Below, in pieces: positions 59,400 through 64,000 of a DNA stretch of 64,000 nt; the first letter of the stretch is position 1, and every line of letters starts with the position of its first letter. The translations under genes were made by a program, and so were the position numbers. Origin of the DNA: Incurvaria masculella (Eukaryota; Arthropoda; Insecta; Lepidoptera; Incurvariidae); assembly GCA_946894095.1 (NCBI GenBank), contig OX335650.1:7378001-7442000 (forward strand), given 5' to 3'. The notes below the pieces were generated by a model that searched no databases, was not told the origin of the DNA, and worked only from the letters and a program-made list of their open reading frames with translations.

Positions 59400-60340
59400 G
59401 TTGAATATTGCCAACCGATAGATCAGTTTGCTAAGGTAAATTGGGGGTGTCTAGTACATACCTAGCTCTACTTACAATACAAAAATGTATTATGACGAAC
59501 ATATATATATTTTCAAAAGTACAGCAAAAAAGTGATTTATTACACCTTTAGATAAGCTAGTATAAAATTACAAAGCCCAGCGATGATTATGAAGCACTCG
59601 CCTCAATTGCCGTGTGGTGTCTAGTACACATTACTCTCTAGTTGGAAATAAAAAATGGATTCTGATCACAATATATATCATCTCAAAAGTACAGTAAAAA
59701 AATAATTTATTACACCTTTAGATAAGCTAGAAAAAAATACAAAGCCCAGCGATGATTATTATGCACTCGCACCAATTGCCTTTTGGTGACTAGTACACAC
59801 CACTCTCTAGTTGGAAATAAAAAATGGATTCTGATCACAATATATATCATCTCAAAAGTACAGCAAAAAAATAATTTATTACACCTTTAGATAATCTAGA
59901 AAAAAAAATACAAAGCCCAGCGATGATTATGACGGACTCGCCCCGATTGCCTTGTCGTGAGTAGTACACACCACTCTCTAGTTGAAAATAAAAAATGAAT
60001 TCTGATCACCATATATGTCATCTCAAAAGTACAGCAAAAAAATAATTTATTACACCTTTGGATAAGCTAGAAAAAAAATACAAAGCCCAGCGATGATTAT
60101 GACGGACTCGCCCCGATTGCCTTGTCGTGAGTAGTACACACCACTCTCTAGTTGGAAATAAAAAATGGATTCTGATCACCATATATATCATCTCAAAAGT
60201 ACAACAAAAAAGTAATTTATTACACGTTTATATAGGCTAGAAAAAATCAACCAAATCTTGTAACGATTATAAAAGCGCTCGCACCAATTGGCGTATGGTG
60301 TCTAGTACATACTACTCTCTAGTTAAAAAAAAATGGATTA
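59400..60340 (+). repeat. 170-bp tandem satellite, 5-6 units
   Basis: Units recur every 169-171 bp, marked by CTCTCTAGTTGGAAATAAAA at 59634, 59803, 59974, 60144 and 60314, with an older unit starting near 59464. Other constant blocks are CTCAAAAGTACAGCAAAAAA, TTTATTACACCTTTAGATAA and AAAGCCCAGCGATGATTA. Central units are most alike, outer ones more diverged. Confidence 0.93.
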
Positions 60341-60379
60341 TTATCAACAAACAGGGTGTTTGGTAATTTGATACATTCC

Positions 60380-60830
60380 TTATTCACAAGGAGGGTCATA
60401 AATGACAGTTTATATGAAAAAGCATAACAAAAAAAAGTATTACACAAGCCATACAAATTAGGAAAATAACTTCAACTTCTAAGTTTCCATAACAGATACA
60501 AATGTTGTCCACTTTCACACAAGTTCCATATTATTTTGTTTGGTTGCAAATGCAACCAATGCAAATGTTTTTTCATTGTTGACCAGTTTATACATCTTAA
60601 TGAGGACCTTTTTCTTAAAGTAAAATCGACAGCGCAAACCCAACTAAATAAAAAACATATAGAACTTGTGTGAAAGTGGACAACATTTGTACCTTTTCTG
60701 GAAGCTTATGAAATAATAAAGTTATATCCATAGTTTGTATGCCACGTGTCATACTTTTTTTTAGTAATCCTCTCTGATTAGAATAAATAAATTTTTTTTT
60801 CATAAACTATTATTCGTGATCCTTTATTTC
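60380..60830. mobile_element. Foldback element with long arms
   Basis: Arms of about 165-190 bp (roughly 60380-60545 and 60640-60830). The inner part, around ACAAATGTTGTCCACTTTCA, is near-perfect; the outer part is diverged. A 62-codon minus ORF in it is chance. Confidence 0.65.
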
Positions 60831-61246
60831 TGAAATTTTGAATATTTTGAATCAATTTCTTTTTTTGAAGAAATTCCTCATTCATCAGCTATTACAAAGT
60901 TGCTGAGAAAATGCCTAGAGTGTATTATCATCACTTTTTCATAATAAGACAGAATATTTAAAAAAAACTTAAATAACTCAAAAACGATTGATATCAGACC
61001 TTAATTTTACTGGGCCTAATTTGTTGCAAATTTGCTCTAGAATGACGCCTTAGAAGGAATGAACAGAAAAGTTATTTAATAGTATTGTATTTATTTTGTA
61101 ACTTTAGATAAGTTTAAAAATACAAAACTTTGCCAAAATGGTATATGGATAACTAACAGATATCTAAGTTAATTTCTATCTTATATCTTATCTTAGTTAA
61201 TTTCTAACCAAATTAACTCGAAACAACGAACCGGTTTAACCCCTAC

Positions 61247-61440
61247 AATTGTACCATCGCATTCGATGAAGAGACGGGCGAAGCGGCAATGAAAACGAAT
61301 CAGTGTTTTCCGTATCCAGTTAAATGTAGCCGTGCTCCTAAAGTTAAGGTCCTGGCATGGCAACTTATTCCTTTAGAAATGCTGTGTGTAGAGCTGATAT
61401 CATGACGGTGAGTGAGATAGTAGCCATCCATGTCCACATA
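61247..61440 (+). repeat. SINE-like repeat, 3' part
   Basis: TACCATCGCATTCGATGAAG, CGAAGCGGCAATGAAA, GTAGCCGTGCTCCT and AGCCATCCATGTCC blocks match the 40216-40571 family. Confidence 0.55.
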
Positions 61441-61774
61441 ATAAAATAAAGTTATGGCCATGTAACAGCAGGCGGATAAAAATACCTACACACGAGTCAA
61501 ATCAGTAGGATCAATTTTCATATTAATGTGTTACGAAACCTAAACAGTCTTCAAATTAAATTCAATTTCTGATTAATATATAACAGACATTCTGTAACAA
61601 TCTTATTTTCATTAGTATTCCAGAGGAACAAGATTAGAGTTTTTACATTGTAAACCAGCTATTGATAAACATTTGATCGTAACAACCACTTATCTCCATC
61701 GATGACATATTTCTTTCGCACCGTAACATGGCGGGAATGCCCACATCCGTTGACACTTCAACAATAATTACTGT

Positions 61775-62131
61775 TTTTAACCGACTTCAAAAAAAGGAGG
61801 AGGTTATCAATTCGTCTGTATGTTTTTTTTTTTTTTGTTTTTTTTTTTTTTATGTTTGTTACCTCATAACTTTTTCCTGGGTAAACCGATTTTGATAATT
61901 ATTTTTTTAAATGATAGCTAGTGCTTCCCAAGTGGTCCCATTTTAATTTGGTTAAGTTCTGACAATGATATCCATGAGAAAATCATAAAAGTCTTAAATT
62001 TGTATTAAGATTGCGCGACAAATGGACGAATAACTCAATATAACGCCAACCGATTTCGATGATTCTTTTTTTATTGGAAAGGACGTCTACAAATTAGTAA
62101 GTGTACTTCAGATTCACTAAAAATAAACAAA
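61775..62131 (+). repeat. ACCGACTTC repeat, copy 2
   Basis: Starts ACCGACTTCAAAAAAAGGAG and runs to AAGTGTACTTCAGATTCACT, then an A-rich tail. About 90% identical to 45165-45496 in opposite orientation. A third start (ACCGACTTCCAAAAAGAGGA) appears at 62478. Confidence 0.72.
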
Positions 62132-62459
62132 TAAAAAAAAATTTAACAAAAAAAATAACCGACTTTAAGGAAAAAGCACTAAAAAGTAAAAAATAATTTT
62201 CATTTTTGTAGTTACGATTTCTGTTATTTTTTGAGTCGGTGTCAGCCAAGGTTAGGTTAGGTTAGGTTAGGTTAGGTTAGGTTAGGTTAGGTTAGGTTAG
62301 GTTAGGTTAGGTTAGGTTCTCTTGATTGGCGCAGCGCGTGCCCGGCTGACGCCGACTCAAAAAATAACAGAAATCGTAACTACAAAAATGAAAATTATTT
62401 TTTACTTTTTAGTGCTTTTTCCTTGAAGTCGGTTATTTTTTTTGTTAAATTTTTTTTTT
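62132..62459. mobile_element. Palindrome enclosing a TTAGG array
   Basis: Arms 62132-62247 and 62344-62459 are inverted repeats of 116 bp with about two mismatches. Each arm begins outside with ATAACCGACTT(T/C)AAGG and ends inside with GAGTCGG(T/C)GTCAGCC. The 96-bp centre holds the TTAGG array and a GC-rich segment. No ORF. Confidence 0.9.
62250..62318 (+). repeat. Interstitial (TTAGG)n array
   Basis: About 13.6 perfect GGTTA/TTAGG units, the canonical insect telomere repeat, with no variant unit. Confidence 0.97.
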
Positions 62460-62667
62460 TTACGGGAATCGTTTTCCAACCGACTTCCAAAAAGAGGATG
62501 TTTTCAATTCATCCTTATGTTAACTTATTTACATACTTGTCTTATTGATTTTGGTTTATTGAATTAATCATGTCAATTTTATAATTAAATTAGAAACGCA
62601 ATATGTAGATAGCTCGCATGGAAATAGGCGTTTATTAAGCCCCCTATAGAAAGTAAACCTGCCGGTC

Positions 62668-62953
62668 CTTTTTAGGGTTCCGTACCCAAAGGGTGAAAAC
62701 GGGACCCTATTACTAAGCGTCCACTGTCCGCCCGTCTGTCACGGGGCTGTATTTCATGAACGGTAATAGGTAGTCAGCTGAAATTTTCACAGAGTGTGTA
62801 TTTATTTTGCCGCTATAACAACAAATAGGTAACATAAAAAAATATAAAAAATAAAGGTGGGTCCCATACAAAAAACATGTTTTTTTTGTGTTAATCTTGT
62901 ACGATTATATGGAACCATTCGTGTGCAAGTCCGACTCGTACTGGACTGGTTTT
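62668..62953 (+). repeat. GGCCAAGTGCGAG repeat, diverged
   Basis: Complete layout with few CCGT units; the end is changed to CGTACTGGACTGGTTTT. Confidence 0.8.
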
Positions 62954-63035
62954 AAGCTAATGGAGTTATCGACGTGGTAGCTTGAGAAGTAAAAACCTTA
63001 TTTAAATCTGACCAGTAATTTACGAGATATTCGCG

Positions 63036-63335
63036 TGGTGGAGCGAGCGGCTCTAGGATACGAGGTAGCGCGCGGACTTGCCTAGCATCCCAGAGGTCTG
63101 AGTTCAAATCCTAACCAGTTCGTGCACCACTTTCTTTCTCTTTCTGAGTTGGATATGTGCATTTCGGCACCAATGCGAGCTGCTCCATGGTTCGGAATCC
63201 ATGTAAAACTGTAGGTCTCCTTCCCACTAGTAAGTAGGGTGTAAGCCAGCCCGGGCTGGTACCATCGCATTGGATGAAAAGATGGCCGAAGCGGCAATGA
63301 AAAATCGTCCGTGTTTATTCTTAATGCTCTTTCCA
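63036..63335 (+). repeat. SINE-like repeat with tRNA-like head
   Basis: Head GGACTTGCCTAGCATCCC, then GAGTTCAAATCC, resembles a pol III B box. Then come TTTCTGAGTTGGATATG, GCTGCTCCATGGTTCGGAAT and CGGCAATGAAAA. Not a functional tRNA gene: no complete cloverleaf was seen. Confidence 0.58.
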
Positions 63336-63829
63336 ATTCAATACCATTGCAACAATAATAATTTCCGATGTCATCAAATGGTTCTATTTTTTAGTTCGGG
63401 TTTATTTTCTTCTTTTTAGAGCATTAAAATAAAGCCTTGTTTTGTATTTGCAACTATAGAGTGGTAAGTCACAGGAAATCTAAGATTTGGAATGTTTAAG
63501 AAATGCATTCTTTGTCAGAATTGAATTAAATTTTTAATCACTTGAAAAAGCTTCATTTTATGTCCGTATGGTTTGATTATTATGTAAATATCTGTATTTT
63601 CCAGTAAAAAAAATCGAAAATGAACGTAAAAAATGACAACTTTTTTCCAATCTTTATTAGCCAATATTTTCTCAACTAATAGATATGTTAAAAAAATTAA
63701 AACTTACAGACTTAGATTTTTTAATTTTAGAATCTAAAATTTAAAAAACCTATTAAAACATTAAGAGCATGGACACAATTATCGCCCGTAGTATGGAGAA
63801 TTGATAGGGTAACGACTCTGTTAATAATC
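63336..63829. other. No gene recognised
   Basis: AT-rich sequence with no recognised feature. Confidence 0.35.
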
Positions 63830-64000
63830 ATCACAGGATATTGTATTTTTTTCTAGATAATCTATCACTTTTTTACTGTATTTTTGAGATAATCAATCAC
63901 TTTTTTACTGTATTTTTGAGATGATATATATGTTGATCGAAATCCACTTTTTGTTTCCAACTAGAAAGTGGTGTGTACTAGTCACCACAAGGCAACTGGG
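63830..64000 (-). repeat. 170-bp satellite unit, reverse orientation
   Basis: On the minus strand, TTGCCTTGTGGTGACTAGTA, CACTTTCTAGTTGGAAA, then ATATATATCATCTCAAAA match the satellite at 59400-60340. A 39-bp stretch ending in TTTTTGAGAT is duplicated. The array probably continues past the window. Confidence 0.85.

Noticed and set aside
63036..63120. Functional tRNA gene
   Set aside because: Only a B-box-like segment is present and the sequence belongs to a dispersed SINE-like family; no full cloverleaf.

Overview
The window is eukaryotic nuclear DNA, most likely from a moth or butterfly (Lepidoptera). Three things point there. About a dozen copies of a dispersed repeat end in GGCCAAGTGCGAGTCGGACT, which is typical of lepidopteran genomes. 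There is a Helitron with the lepidopteran-type TC...CTAG|T ends. Telomere-type TTAGG repeats are also present. No bacterial operons, CRISPR arrays or rRNA genes were seen. The DNA is AT-rich, long ORFs are rare, and almost all recognisable protein sequence belongs to transposable elements. All positions were read by eye, so repeat boundaries are usually good to within about 10-20 bases.

Host gene. One exon looks like a host gene: 38259-38465 encodes the first 58 residues of a protein resembling the N-terminal SPN domain of Shank/ProSAP scaffold proteins. It has a good splice acceptor before it and a phase-0 donor after it. A possible non-coding first exon with an arthropod initiator and a donor lies at 25665-25949. 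If both are right, most of the window from 26 kb onward is intron of this gene, and the transposons sit inside it. No further exon was recognised.

Layout. 0-7.1 kb: a TTAA-type MITE cut by the window edge, an internally deleted mariner, a tandem pair of foldback elements and a hAT-like MITE. 8.1-9.3 kb: a complete-looking non-autonomous Helitron. 9.3-13.5 kb: dispersed repeats that recur elsewhere in the window, and a second mariner remnant. 13.5-20.5 kb: a 6.9-kb inverted duplication whose arms consist of unfamiliar sequence plus two RTE-type retrotransposon copies meeting tail to tail. 21.6-25.5 kb: TTAA MITEs, foldbacks and a LINE tail. 26.7-29.4 kb: an apparently intact hAT transposon with terminal inverted repeats, a perfect 8-bp target duplication and an uninterrupted transposase. 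29.4-58 kb: copies of the GGCCAAGTGCGAG repeat, several foldback families, an array-bearing foldback (33.3-33.9 kb), a tandem duplication and a Jockey-like reverse transcriptase relic. 59-64 kb: a 170-bp tandem satellite, a foldback element, a palindrome enclosing about 13 TTAGG units, a SINE-like repeat and the start of a second satellite block in opposite orientation.

How it fits together. The only candidate for a currently active system is the hAT element. It carries its own transposase, an initiator plus downstream promoter element, subterminal repeats and matching termini. The other elements are non-autonomous or broken and record nested insertion, for example the hAT inside the dispersed repeat and two MITEs sharing one TTAA.
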